A DNA stretch of 43,844 nucleotides. Origin: Deltaproteobacteria bacterium (GTDB lineage Bacteria; Desulfobacterota; Desulfarculia; Adiutricales; Adiutricaceae). The position numbers and the translations under genes were made by a program. Each line of letters starts with the position of its first letter. Position 1 is the stretch's first letter. This document shows positions 33,502 through 41,680 of this stretch, one piece after another. Where the stretch lies: positions 1 through 43,844 of the forward strand of contig JAISMU010000092.1 of assembly GCA_031276635.1 (NCBI GenBank). The letters run 5' to 3'. Below the pieces are notes generated by a model. It worked only from the letters and a program-made list of their open reading frames with translations, ran no database searches and had not been told where the DNA came from.

Positions 33502-34296
33502 ATGAGACTAATCGCCTCAATTTGTCTTATCACCGCCGGCCTGATTCTGAGTCCGGTTAGCCTCACTCAGGCCGCTCCCCCGGCTGAAACCGAAAAAGGC
33601 TCTTCCCTCGCTCCGCTGATTCCAGCCGAGCCTGAGGTTGATTTAAAGAGCTTGGAAAAACAGGCCGAGGCCGGAGACGCGGCGGCCCAGTTCCAGCTCG
33701 CCATCCGACTGCTCGACATCTATAACGAGCCCAAAAAAGTCAACGACAAACAAGTGGAAGTCTTTCTGGAGTCACTCATGTGGTTACGCCGGTCCGCGGA
33801 CCAGGGCTATCCTCAGGCCATGATCGAGATGGGCGATCTTTTCGAAATTGGAGCCAAAGAGCTGGCCGAGTCGTTCGGAGTTGGTGGCAAAGAAATTGGT
33901 GAATTTTACAAAATTGACGGCCAAGAGTTAGATTTGACCGAAAGTAAGGCTGAAGCCAGAAAATGGTACAAAAGAGCCGCGGACAAAGGTGAAATCGAGG
34001 CCATGCTCCGATGGGCCACGCTTTGCGCTACTGGGGAGGGTGGGCCTCAAGACCTGGCCGCGGCCCAAAAAATGATCCAAATGGCCCAGGATAAGGCCGT
34101 TAGCCAGAAAGACCCTTACGCCCTGACCAGACTGGCCGAGATTTTTGAGAACGGCAAGATCGTTCCTCAAGACCTGGCCCTGAGCGCCAGGCTATGGGGC
34201 CAGGCCGCGGAATTGGGCGACGCCTGGGCCAAGGCCAGATACGAAAGAATACTGAAAGACAGTCCTGGTCGGCTTCAGGGCCAAGGGCAGAAATGA
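33502..34296 (+). CDS. Secreted Sel1-repeat protein, array member 3
   Basis: A 264-residue paralogue of its neighbours. The signal peptide is MRLIASICLITAGLILSPVS, ending near QAAP. The repeats read AEAGDAAAQFQLAIRL, SLMWLRRSADQGYPQAMIEM, EARKWYKRAADKGEIEAMLR and LSARLWGQAAELGDAWAK, with the same intervening segment (GAKELAESFGVGGKEIG). The conserved QKDPYALTRLAEIFENGKIV stretch is the one in which the pseudogene at 31755 acquired its stop. ATG has GGAGA nine bases upstream. It is separated from the previous member by ~170 bases. Confidence 0.83.
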   Translation: MRLIASICLITAGLILSPVSLTQAAPPAETEKGSSLAPLIPAEPEVDLKSLEKQAEAGDAAAQFQLAIRLLDIYNEPKKVNDKQVEVFLESLMWLRRSADQGYPQAMIEMGDLFEIGAKELAESFGVGGKEIGEFYKIDGQELDLTESKAEARKWYKRAADKGEIEAMLRWATLCATGEGGPQDLAAAQKMIQMAQDKAVSQKDPYALTRLAEIFENGKIVPQDLALSARLWGQAAELGDAWAKARYERILKDSPGRLQGQGQK

Positions 34297-34601
34297 AGGC
34301 CGCTGGGCGCCAGAGAGAGCGACACCTCCCTCAATAGCTGATGGATTTTGTCTTACGCCAAGGGATGAGACCACGCCCATATATTTTTACGGCCAGGACC
34401 CTTGGAAACGCGATAGGCCTGAAGCTTTCCTGGTTTGAAAAGCCCGGCTTTGACCTGACTGACTTCGCCTGACTTTCCCGCCTCGTTCGCTGGAGCTTTT
34501 TAAGGTTTTTGGCGGGAAGATTGGCCTGGTCAGGCCAACGTCGCGGCCGCCAGAGCGCGCCCCCAGCGAATGATCTTTTTCAATTTATACGGAGACCAGC
34601 C

Positions 34602-35351
34602 ATGAGGTTAAGGGCCTTTATTTTTTTCATCTTCGCGGGCCTGATTCTGGGGCCAACCGGACCTACCCTGGCCGCCCCCCCGGCTAGGGCCGCCAAAACC
34701 CCCACCCCCTCCCCCACCGCTCAAAGCCCGGTTCCGCTGGATTATGAATTTGAAAGCCTGAAAAAAGAAGCTGTGGCTGGGGACGCGGAGGCCCAATTCG
34801 TAATCTCCCAACAGCTGATGGTCTGGAACCTGGAGACCGTAAAAGATCCAGCCAAAAAAAAAGAAAATTTTCTTGAGGCTCTTCAATGGTTGCGTCGGTC
34901 CGCTGACCAGGAGTATCCCCGGGCCATGACCGCGCTGGGGGAAATATACGAATATGGCTCCAAAAAATATTCCACCGTTTTCGGAATTAGCGACAAGGGC
35001 GTAAATATACCCAGAGACAAGGCTGAGGCCCGGCGCTGGTATCAAAAAGCCGCTGACCTTAAGGAACTGGAGGCCATGATCAAATTGGCCACGTTTTGCG
35101 CGACTGGGGTGGCTGGGCCCAAAGACCCGGTCGCGGCCCAAAAATTGATCCAAATGGCCCGAGACAAGGCTGTTAGCCAGAATAATAAAGATATCCTGCC
35201 TAGCCTGGCCGAAATTTACGAGAAAGGTCATATTGTCCCCAAAGATCTGGCCATGGCGATCAAACTCTATGACCAGGCCGCTAAATTGGGTAGTTTCGAG
35301 GCCAAGGCCAAATACGACGAAATGAGGGCTAAAGGCCAACCCCGGCCTTAA
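34602..35351 (+). CDS. Secreted Sel1-repeat protein, array member 4
   Basis: A 249-residue paralogue with signal peptide MRLRAFIFFIFAGLILGPTG and a Pro/Thr-rich linker after cleavage (KTPTPSPTAQSP). The repeat order is as in members 2 and 3: EAVAGDAEAQFVISQQL, EALQWLRRSADQEYPRAMTA, EARRWYQKAADLKELEAMIK and AIKLYDQAAKLGSFEAK. The true start is ATG 34602 with CGGAG upstream, not the longer frame from 34509. A 295-codon open frame on the opposite strand is a shadow of the biased codon use. Past its stop, the sequence at 35449-35520 still encodes part of a Sel1 repeat, so the gene has lost its C-terminus. Confidence 0.82.
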   Translation: MRLRAFIFFIFAGLILGPTGPTLAAPPARAAKTPTPSPTAQSPVPLDYEFESLKKEAVAGDAEAQFVISQQLMVWNLETVKDPAKKKENFLEALQWLRRSADQEYPRAMTALGEIYEYGSKKYSTVFGISDKGVNIPRDKAEARRWYQKAADLKELEAMIKLATFCATGVAGPKDPVAAQKLIQMARDKAVSQNNKDILPSLAEIYEKGHIVPKDLAMAIKLYDQAAKLGSFEAKAKYDEMRAKGQPRP

Positions 35352-35733
35352 GGCCAGGTCATGGGCCAGAAATAAAGTTTGCGGGCCGTTCTTCGTGGCG
35401 GCCTCCGCGCCACCAACTGGTCTGGTTGGCTTAGACAAAGGAGAGGCCATGACCAGGGCTAAAACCGAAGAGCTCCAGAGGCTCAAAATGTCCACCGCAA
35501 GTGACCTTGATCCAGGTTAATAGTTACTCGGCAGTCAAATTATTTTCTGGCAGGCTAATGGCGAATAGGCTGACGGCTTTGAGATCAAAATTGAGCCAGC
35601 CAATAGCGTCAGCGGTCCCGGAAGCCTGGTGAAAAGATTTTTCACGCCAAACTGTTGAGGCGTGACCACCTAAAATTTCCTCGGCCTTGACTCAGCCCTC
35701 GCCCCCCCAAGCTGAGTCGGAGAAAGGACGGAC
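35352..35733 (+). other. Spacer with decayed Sel1 repeat
   Basis: From 35449 to 35520 the frame reads RAKTEELQRLKMSTASD, matching AEAIRWLKMAAENGD of the long paralogue at 36824. The rest is degenerate. A purine-rich AAAGGAGAGG stands before an ATG here, but only 23 codons are open. Confidence 0.6.
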
Positions 35734-36474
35734 ATGAAAAAACTAATTTCCCATCACCTCACCAAGCTCTGGCTCGCTGGCCCGTTGTGCCTGGCTCTCC
35801 TGGTGGGCCCAGCTCAGCTCCTGGCGGTCGAGACCAAGATTTCTCCCCTGGTCGCGGGCAAAACAAACTTTTCCCCCGCCTCTACGAGCCCCGCTCCACC
35901 CGAATTTGATTTAGAGAGCCTAAAAAAACAGGCCGAAACCGGGGACGCGGCGGCCCAGTTTAATCTCGCCCTTCAGTTATCCGCCAAGGCCCTTGAGGCT
36001 CAAAATGACCAGGATAAAAAAGATTTGACTCTGGCGTCTTTTCAGTTGTTGAGCCGGGCCGCTGACCAAGGACATCCCCGGGCCATGACCATGATTGGCC
36101 ACAGTTATGAACTCGACGCCTATAACCTTGGTGGGATTAAATTATCTGACCAGGAAGATGAGGATTCGGCCAAAGACACGGTCCTGGCCCGGCAATGGTA
36201 CCAAAAAGCCGCTGACCATGGGGACGCTCTGGGCATGATTTATTTAGCCTCGCTTTACGCGAAGGGAGAGGGTGGGCCCAAAGACCTGGCCGCGGCCCAA
36301 CAATTGATCAAAATGGCCCTGGCTAATCCCGCTGGCCAGAAAGACAAAGATGTCCTGGAAAGTCTGGCCAAAATTTTCGAGAAAGGCGAGATCGTCCCTC
36401 AAGATCAGAAACAGGCGGCCATACTGTGGGACAAGGCCGCTCAGTTGGCCGAAAGCGAGACCCAATCCAGATAA
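35734..36474 (+). CDS. Secreted Sel1-repeat protein, array member 5
   Basis: A 246-residue paralogue with a different signal peptide type (MKKLISHHLTKLWLAGPLCL, then ALLVGPAQLLAVET), shared with members 6 and 7. The repeats read AETGDAAAQFNLALQL, SFQLLSRAADQGHPRAMTMI, ARQWYQKAADHGDALGMIYL and AAILWDKAAQLAESETQS. The acidic LSDQEDEDSAKDT segment between repeats is its own. It ends shortly after the fourth unit. Downstream (36612-36707) a further Sel1-like piece persists out of frame, so it is C-terminally shortened compared with member 6. ATG is preceded by GGAGAAAGG. Confidence 0.83.
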   Translation: MKKLISHHLTKLWLAGPLCLALLVGPAQLLAVETKISPLVAGKTNFSPASTSPAPPEFDLESLKKQAETGDAAAQFNLALQLSAKALEAQNDQDKKDLTLASFQLLSRAADQGHPRAMTMIGHSYELDAYNLGGIKLSDQEDEDSAKDTVLARQWYQKAADHGDALGMIYLASLYAKGEGGPKDLAAAQQLIKMALANPAGQKDKDVLESLAKIFEKGEIVPQDQKQAAILWDKAAQLAESETQSR

Positions 36475-36823
36475 GACGAAACGCCACCCACGGGCTAAGG
36501 CCGGCTCAAGGGCCAGGCAAGGGAATAATGGCCGCGGGCCATCAATTACCGCGCCACCTCAACCTTCTGAATGGTCAGGTTGGCTTAAGCCAAGGCGCAG
36601 GCTCGCTCCGGGCTAAAACCGAGGAGCTTCGGTGGCTCAAAATGCCCATCGCGAAGGACGAAAGTCGCGCTAAAAATTTTTCCATCCAGCTGACTCGGAA
36701 TGGTTGAGGGCCCCCGAGACCACGAGAGCCTTCAAATAGCGTCAGTTAGCCGAGAAGGCAATTAAAAAATTTCGCGAGCCAAACTCTTGAGGCTCGACGG
36801 TTTTTGAAAGAAAGAAAAAGAAC
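36475..36823 (+). other. Spacer with decayed Sel1 repeat
   Basis: From 36612 to 36707 the frame reads AKTEELRWLKMPIAKDESRA followed by KNFSIQLTRNG and a stop. It aligns with the C-terminal AEAIRWLKMAAENGDQLAK unit of member 6 and with the debris at 35449. This spacer and the one at 35352 are therefore homologous. Confidence 0.65.
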
Positions 36824-37912
36824 ATGAAAAAGCTAATCTTCAACCTCTTGTCCTGGCTCTGGCTCGTTGGCCCGCTGGGCCTGGCTCTCTTTTTGAGCCC
36901 CCCCGCGACCCTGGCGAACGAGACTGAGAGAGCCGCCCCAGCCGCGATCGAAAATAGTCCCGCCCCCGCTCCTCCAGACGCGACCGAAAAAAGTTCTCCG
37001 CCCACTACCCCGGGCCCAACCCCGCCAAAGGTTGATTCAGAGAGCCTGAAAAAACAAGCTGAGGCCGGGGAAGCTGAGGCCCAGTTCCAGTTTGGCCTCC
37101 AGCTGATTGAGCTAGGTTACCAGACCAAAAATGACGAAGCCAAACAAGAGGAAAAATATCTTGAGGCTCTCCAATGGTTGAGCCAGGCCGCGGATCAGGG
37201 GCATAACCAGGCCATAATTTTGATTGGCGAGATTCGCGAAATAGGGATCAAAAATCTTCTTAACCTTTTTAGCCCAGATGTGGAGGATTCGACCAAAGAC
37301 TTGGCCGAGGCCCGGCGTTGGTATCAAAAAGCCGTTGACCAGGGCTCCATCCAGGGCATGATCAAATTGGCCGAGCTTTCCGCGGCGGGAGAAGGTGAGC
37401 CCAAGGACCCGGCCGCGGCCCAAAAATTAATCCAAATGGCCCTAGACCAGGCCCTGAGCCAGAAAGACGCCGACATCATGGTTAGACTGGCCAGAATATT
37501 CGAGGAAGGCGAGATCGTCCCCCAAGACTTGTCTCTGACCGCCAAACTGTGGGGCCAGGCCGCTGAGCTGGGAAAACCCTGGGCCCAACTATATTACGGC
37601 AAAACGCTGACCACGGGTCAAGGCCTGCCCCAGAACCAGGCCGAGGGCCTGAAATGGTTGACGCTAGCCGCCAAGCAAGGCAACCACCACGCCCAACGGC
37701 TGGTCGGGCTGGCTTACGCCAAAGGGGAAGGCGTGGCCATGGATAAAGCCGAGGCGATCCGCTGGCTCAAAATGGCCGCCGAAAATGGCGACCAGCTCGC
37801 CAAATATTTACTTGGCCAGGCCTATGATCAAGGGGATGAAGCCAGCCGCGACCAAGACGAGGCCATCAAATGGTACCGCGAGTCCCTGGAAGATTTCTTT
37901 GAAAAAGATTAA
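36824..37912 (+). CDS. Secreted Sel1-repeat protein, array member 6 (long form)
   Basis: A 362-residue protein and the longest of the array. The signal peptide MKKLIFNLLSWLWLVGPLGL is followed by a Pro/Ala/Thr-rich linker (PAPAPPDATEKSSPPTTPGP). The first four units resemble the shorter members (AEAGEAEAQFQFGLQL, ALQWLSQAADQGHNQAIILI, EARRWYQKAVDQGSIQGMIK, TAKLWGQAAELGKPWAQLYY). Then come three canonical Sel1 repeats: AEGLKWLTLAAKQGNHHAQR, AEAIRWLKMAAENGDQLAKY and DEAIKWYRESLEDFFEKD. Short members have lost these, leaving traces in their 3' spacers, so this gene probably shows the ancestral form. Likely periplasmic or surface protein-binding scaffold. The next gene starts 69 bases further on. 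Confidence 0.84.
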   Translation: MKKLIFNLLSWLWLVGPLGLALFLSPPATLANETERAAPAAIENSPAPAPPDATEKSSPPTTPGPTPPKVDSESLKKQAEAGEAEAQFQFGLQLIELGYQTKNDEAKQEEKYLEALQWLSQAADQGHNQAIILIGEIREIGIKNLLNLFSPDVEDSTKDLAEARRWYQKAVDQGSIQGMIKLAELSAAGEGEPKDPAAAQKLIQMALDQALSQKDADIMVRLARIFEEGEIVPQDLSLTAKLWGQAAELGKPWAQLYYGKTLTTGQGLPQNQAEGLKWLTLAAKQGNHHAQRLVGLAYAKGEGVAMDKAEAIRWLKMAAENGDQLAKYLLGQAYDQGDEASRDQDEAIKWYRESLEDFFEKD

Positions 37913-37981
37913 GGCCAGAGGCTTTGAAGGCGTGGCGGCCGCCCAGGCCCGCCGCCGCCCAGGAGTTTTGAGAGGAAAATC

Positions 37982-38824
37982 ATGAAAAAGCTAATTTCCC
38001 ACCCCCTGACCGGGCTTTGGTTCGCTGGCCTGCTGGGTCTGGCTCTCCTTTGGGGTCCCTCCGCGTCCCTGGCGGTCGAGACTAAAAACGCCGCTTCAGC
38101 CCAAGACCAGAACGAAAAGGATCTGGCCGCCTTAAAAAAGGCGGCCGAAGCTGGCCAGGTTGAGGCGCAATTCAAACTCGGCAGGAGTTATTATATCGGC
38201 CAAGACTCAGCCAGGAATCTGGCTGAGGCGGCCAAGTGGTACCGACTGGCCGCCGAGCGAGGTCATCTTGAGGCTCAGAAGAGACTGGGGGATATGCTCC
38301 AGTTGGGGCTGGGAACGCCAATGGACGAGGCTGAGGCCCTCAAGTGGCTCCTTCTGGCCGCCGAAGGCGGCTTGGTCGCCGCTTATGTTGAGGTCGGGCG
38401 AGCCTATGACTATGGCCATGGCGCCCCAAAGAACCCCGCTGAGGCCTTCAAGTGGTTCCTTAAGGCCGCCGAAAATGGTAACGCCTTCGCCCAGACCAAA
38501 GTCGGCGATGGCTACGCCAAAGGTGAGGGCGTAACCCAGAATTTAACCGAGGCTTTCAACTGGTATCTTCAAGCCGCGGAAAACGGTAGTGACAGGGGTC
38601 AATTCCAAGTCGGCTGGGCTTACGAAAAAGGTTTGGGCGTCCCCCCAGACCCCGTCAAAGCCCGGGAATGGTACCAAACAGCGGCGGAAAACGATAACAA
38701 AGAGGCCTGGTACGCTCTGGCCAGGGCCTATGAGACTGGCCTGGGCGGACCAGTGAACAAGAGCGAGGCTCTCAATTTATACCGACAACTCGCTGACTAT
38801 TATCATGGGTCCGCGCTCAAATAA
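37982..38824 (+). CDS. Secreted Sel1-repeat protein, array member 7 (canonical repeats)
   Basis: A 280-residue protein. The signal peptide is MKKLISHPLTGLWFAGLLGL, ending near SLAVE, and is almost the same as that of member 5, but the mature part consists of about six regular 36-residue Sel1 repeats. Examples are AEAAKWYRLAAERGHLEAQK, AEALKWLLLAAEGGLVAAYV, AEAFKWFLKAAENGNAFAQT, TEAFNWYLQAAENGSDRGQF and the last, SEALNLYRQLADYYHG. It lacks the special inserts of members 2-6. The combination suggests that a common signal-peptide cassette was joined to different repeat regions by recombination. GAGAGGAAAATC precedes the ATG. Confidence 0.85.
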   Translation: MKKLISHPLTGLWFAGLLGLALLWGPSASLAVETKNAASAQDQNEKDLAALKKAAEAGQVEAQFKLGRSYYIGQDSARNLAEAAKWYRLAAERGHLEAQKRLGDMLQLGLGTPMDEAEALKWLLLAAEGGLVAAYVEVGRAYDYGHGAPKNPAEAFKWFLKAAENGNAFAQTKVGDGYAKGEGVTQNLTEAFNWYLQAAENGSDRGQFQVGWAYEKGLGVPPDPVKAREWYQTAAENDNKEAWYALARAYETGLGGPVNKSEALNLYRQLADYYHGSALK

Positions 38825-38911
38825 TAATCAGGTTTTTCCCGTCCCGCCCAAAGGTTCGCCCCAGGGCGAAAGGCGCGAAACAAATGAGACTTGCAATTGG
38901 TAAAATTTGAC

Positions 38912-39772
38912 ATGAGAAAAAATAACCCTAAACGACTTGGCGGCTTTCTTGGGGCGCTCACTTTGGCCCTGAGCGCCTTGAGCTTAATCGCCGGCGCGGC
39001 TCTAGGTCAGACCAAGGTCGGGCCATTGCCCGGGCCGTCGCCCGAGCCGCCAGCTGAACTGGCGGCCCTCCAGCGAAAAGCCGCCTCTGGCGATCTCAAG
39101 GCTCAGTTCGAGTTAGGCCAGGCCCTCGACCAGACTGGCCAGCCAGCGGATCAGACCGAGGCCATCAAGTGGTTTGACCTGGCCGCCCAGGGTGGCCACC
39201 CCCAAGCCCAGCTCGCTCTGGCCCGGGCTTATGAGCTCGGGCGGGGCGTTCCGCTGGATCTGGCTCTGGCTCGCCAGTGGTATCGGCAAGCCTGCCAACC
39301 TCAGGCCTCGAGCCAAGCCGCTTCCGCCCGGCCGGGTCAGGCTAGGCCAGGTCCAACCAAGAAACCGTCAGCCCAGGAGGCCGCCCAGGATTTTAAACGG
39401 TTTTTAAAGGCCGCTGAGCGCGGGGATCCGCTGGCTCAAATGACGGTGGGGGTCATGCTCAACCGGGGACAGGGCGCGCCGAAGGACCCTGCCGCGGCGG
39501 TCAAATGGTGGCGCCGGGCGGCGGAAAGCGGCCTGGGAGTGGCCCGGATGGCCCTGGGGGAGGCTTACGAGCGAGGCGAGGGTGTCCCTCCAGACCAGGC
39601 CCAGGCTCTGAGCTGGTATCGCCTGGCCGCGGAAAAGGACAACGTCCAAGCCGCCCTGGCCCTGGCTCGAGCTTATGAGAGCGGGCAGGGGGTAGCCGTT
39701 GATGAGGCCGAGGCTCTCAAATGGTATCACCTGGCCGCCGACCTGCTCTACGCTGAGCGCCCGGAAAACTGA
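38912..39772 (+). CDS. Secreted Sel1-repeat protein, array member 8
   Basis: A 286-residue and most divergent member. ATG 38912 gives a good signal peptide (KRLGGFLGALTLALSALSLI, cleavage near ALGQ). TTG 38891 would add seven residues and is less likely, though neither has a strong ribosome-binding site. Sel1 repeats read AEAIKWFDLAAQ (as TEAIKWFDLAAQGGHPQAQL), LARQWYRQACQPQ, then after a Pro/Ala/Gln linker (SARPGQARPGPTKKPSAQEA) AAVKWWRRAAESGLGVARMA, AQALSWYRLAAEKDNVQAAL and AEALKWYHLAADLL. It closes the array. The GC content is higher than in the other members. Confidence 0.84.
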   Translation: MRKNNPKRLGGFLGALTLALSALSLIAGAALGQTKVGPLPGPSPEPPAELAALQRKAASGDLKAQFELGQALDQTGQPADQTEAIKWFDLAAQGGHPQAQLALARAYELGRGVPLDLALARQWYRQACQPQASSQAASARPGQARPGPTKKPSAQEAAQDFKRFLKAAERGDPLAQMTVGVMLNRGQGAPKDPAAAVKWWRRAAESGLGVARMALGEAYERGEGVPPDQAQALSWYRLAAEKDNVQAALALARAYESGQGVAVDEAEALKWYHLAADLLYAERPEN

Positions 39773-39941
39773 GGTTTACCTTAGCTTTTCCCCTGGGCTA
39801 GGACCAGGTGAGGTTTGGGCTAGATTATGGGCGGATAGATTTTGGGCGGAAAGGCTCAGGCCAGAAAAATTTGGAAAAAGAAAGCTCTGAGGCCAAAAAG
39901 CTTGGGGGGCCAAAAAACAGCCAATCTGGCCCACAACCCAC

Positions 39942-41156
39942 TTAAACCAGGGTCCCCGCGGGCCAGGCCCGCTCCAACAGAACCACGGCGGTGGCGGCCA
40001 GACCTTCCTCCCGGCCAACAAACCCCATCCCCTCCGTGGTCGTGGCCTTTAAGCTCACCTTTGAGGGCTCCACGCCCAGAGCCGTGGCCAGGGCCTGGAT
40101 CATGGGCCCCCGCAGCGGGGCCAAGCGGGGAGACGGCCCTATCAGGGTCAGATCCGCGTTGACCAGCTCATAGCCAGCCGCCCGGACCTTAGCTATGGTC
40201 AGCCCGACCAGAAGAGACCCAGAAGCCCCGCGCCACTGGCTATCTTTGTCTGGAAAACTCTCCCCAATGTCCCCCTGCCCAATCGCCCCCAACAGGGCGT
40301 CAATCAAAGCATGGGCCAGAACATCAGCGTCCGAGTGCCCCAAAAGCCCCGGGCTCCCCTCGACCAGGAGGCCGCCCAGCCACAGGGGCCGGGTTGGGTC
40401 AAAACGGTGAAAGTCCCAACCTTGCCCAACCCGCGAGGCCCCGGCCCCGGTAGGAGTCAAAAGGGTTTGAGCCAGAGCCAGGTCCTCGGGATAGGTAATC
40501 TTGAAATTTTTAGCCGAGCCCTGGGCGACCTGGATGGGGTAACCCAGACGCTCGGCCATGATAGCCTCGTCCGTGGCCTCTTGAGGATTTTTCAAGGCCA
40601 GTTCCAGAGCCTTTTCCAGAATCTCGCGCCGAAATCCCTGGGGCGTCTGGGCTTGCCACAGCCCGGCCCGGTCCACGGTCCGCTGGATCACCCCGTCCGC
40701 TTCTACCTTCTTTAAAGTGTCCCGACAAGGGGTGGCCAGGATGGCCGCCCCCCTGGCCTGAGCCAGTTGGATGACCTGGGTAATCTGGCCCGGAGTGACC
40801 AGCGGTCGGACCCCGTCGTGAATCAGGCCTATCGTCACCGCCGGGGAACAGGCCGCCCACCCCTTGGCCACGGACTGGGCCCGAAATTCCCCGCCCTCGG
40901 CGACTATCACCTGAGAGTCCAGGGCCAGAGTCTCTTGAAAATAATTCCCCTGGCCGGGTGGGACCACCAGGATAGTCTCCCGGACCAGGGGATGGCTGGT
41001 GAAGGCCCGCAGGCTCCAACTGAGGATAGGACGCCCGGCCAACAACTCCAGCTGCTTGGGCCGGTCCCCGCCAAAGCGCCGCCCTTGGCCAGCGGCCACC
41101 ACCACAGCCGCGACCAATCCTTCTTTGAGCTCCAGTTGGTGGAAATTAACAGTCAA
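39942..41156 (-). CDS. ispDF: Bifunctional IspD/IspF (MEP pathway)
   Basis: A fused enzyme of 404 residues. Residues ~1-235 are IspD (2-C-methyl-D-erythritol 4-phosphate cytidylyltransferase) with AAGQGRRFGGDRPKQ (21-35), HDGVRPLV, TDEA and KITYPEDL. Residues ~240-404 are IspF (2,4-cyclodiphosphate synthase) with the metal ligands Asp248 and His250 in GWDFHRF, GHSDADVLAHALIDALLGAI with His282, and KATTTEGMGFVGREEG. Both steps make isoprenoid precursors in the cytoplasm; the fusion skips IspE in between. IspDF fusions occur in alpha-, epsilon- and many deltaproteobacteria. The IspF C-terminus looks complete. The start at 41156 has no strong ribosome-binding site; a GAAGG-rich internal region suggests that a slightly later start is possible. 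Confidence 0.93.
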   Translation of the reverse strand: MTVNFHQLELKEGLVAAVVVAAGQGRRFGGDRPKQLELLAGRPILSWSLRAFTSHPLVRETILVVPPGQGNYFQETLALDSQVIVAEGGEFRAQSVAKGWAACSPAVTIGLIHDGVRPLVTPGQITQVIQLAQARGAAILATPCRDTLKKVEADGVIQRTVDRAGLWQAQTPQGFRREILEKALELALKNPQEATDEAIMAERLGYPIQVAQGSAKNFKITYPEDLALAQTLLTPTGAGASRVGQGWDFHRFDPTRPLWLGGLLVEGSPGLLGHSDADVLAHALIDALLGAIGQGDIGESFPDKDSQWRGASGSLLVGLTIAKVRAAGYELVNADLTLIGPSPRLAPLRGPMIQALATALGVEPSKVSLKATTTEGMGFVGREEGLAATAVVLLERAWPAGTLV

Positions 41157-41286
41157 TTTAGCCTAAAAATATATCTAAAATTATAAAAATCATGGACCGT
41201 GCCAGAGGAATCGCGGATCAAAAGCCACAAATCGGATTTTAATTGGGGGTTCCGGTCGGCCCCAGGGGGACCGACCGGGTCTTAGA

Positions 41287-41680
41287 CCAGAACTGGTGAC
41301 CTATAAGCCGGGTTCTGTGCGACCAGAAACCGCCCTGGCGGCCCTGGCCCGACGATCATTCCTCTAGTCGCCGGGTTGCCCCGGCGATCCAGCGACCTAC
41401 CCGAAGACAGGGACGGGCCGCCCCATGTGTCTCCCTATTCGGTCTTGCTCCCAACGGGGCTTGCCTGGCCCGGCTGGTCACCCAACCGGCCGGTGAGCTC
41501 TTACCTCGCCGTTTCACCCTTACCTCCTGGCCCTGGGACCTGGAGGCGGTCTGCTTTCTGTTGCGCTTGCCCGAAGTCGCCCTCGCTGGGCGTTACCCAG
41601 CGTCGCGCCCTGTGGAGCCCGGACTTTCCTCCGAACCCGAATGTTACGGGCCCGGCGATCGTCTGGTCGGCCAGCTCTGG
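41287..41680 (-). ncRNA. rnpB: RNase P RNA (bacterial class A)
   Basis: The catalytic RNA of RNase P, which trims tRNA 5' ends. On the minus strand the 5' part contains GAGGAAAGTCCGGGCTCC, and the 3' part ends AGAACCCGGCTTATAGGTCA; both are universal. Helix P1 pairs CCAGAGCTGG (from 41680) with CCAGTTCTGG (to 41287), ten pairs with one G-U. Length is ~394 nt as usual. Its 5' end overlaps the last 37 bases of the RNase HI-family gene on the same strand. Confidence 0.95.

Noticed and set aside
34608-35495. 295-codon open frame on the minus strand
   Set aside because: It is antisense to the Sel1 gene at 34602. The protein lacks any domain, and similar antisense frames occur across all array members because of codon bias.
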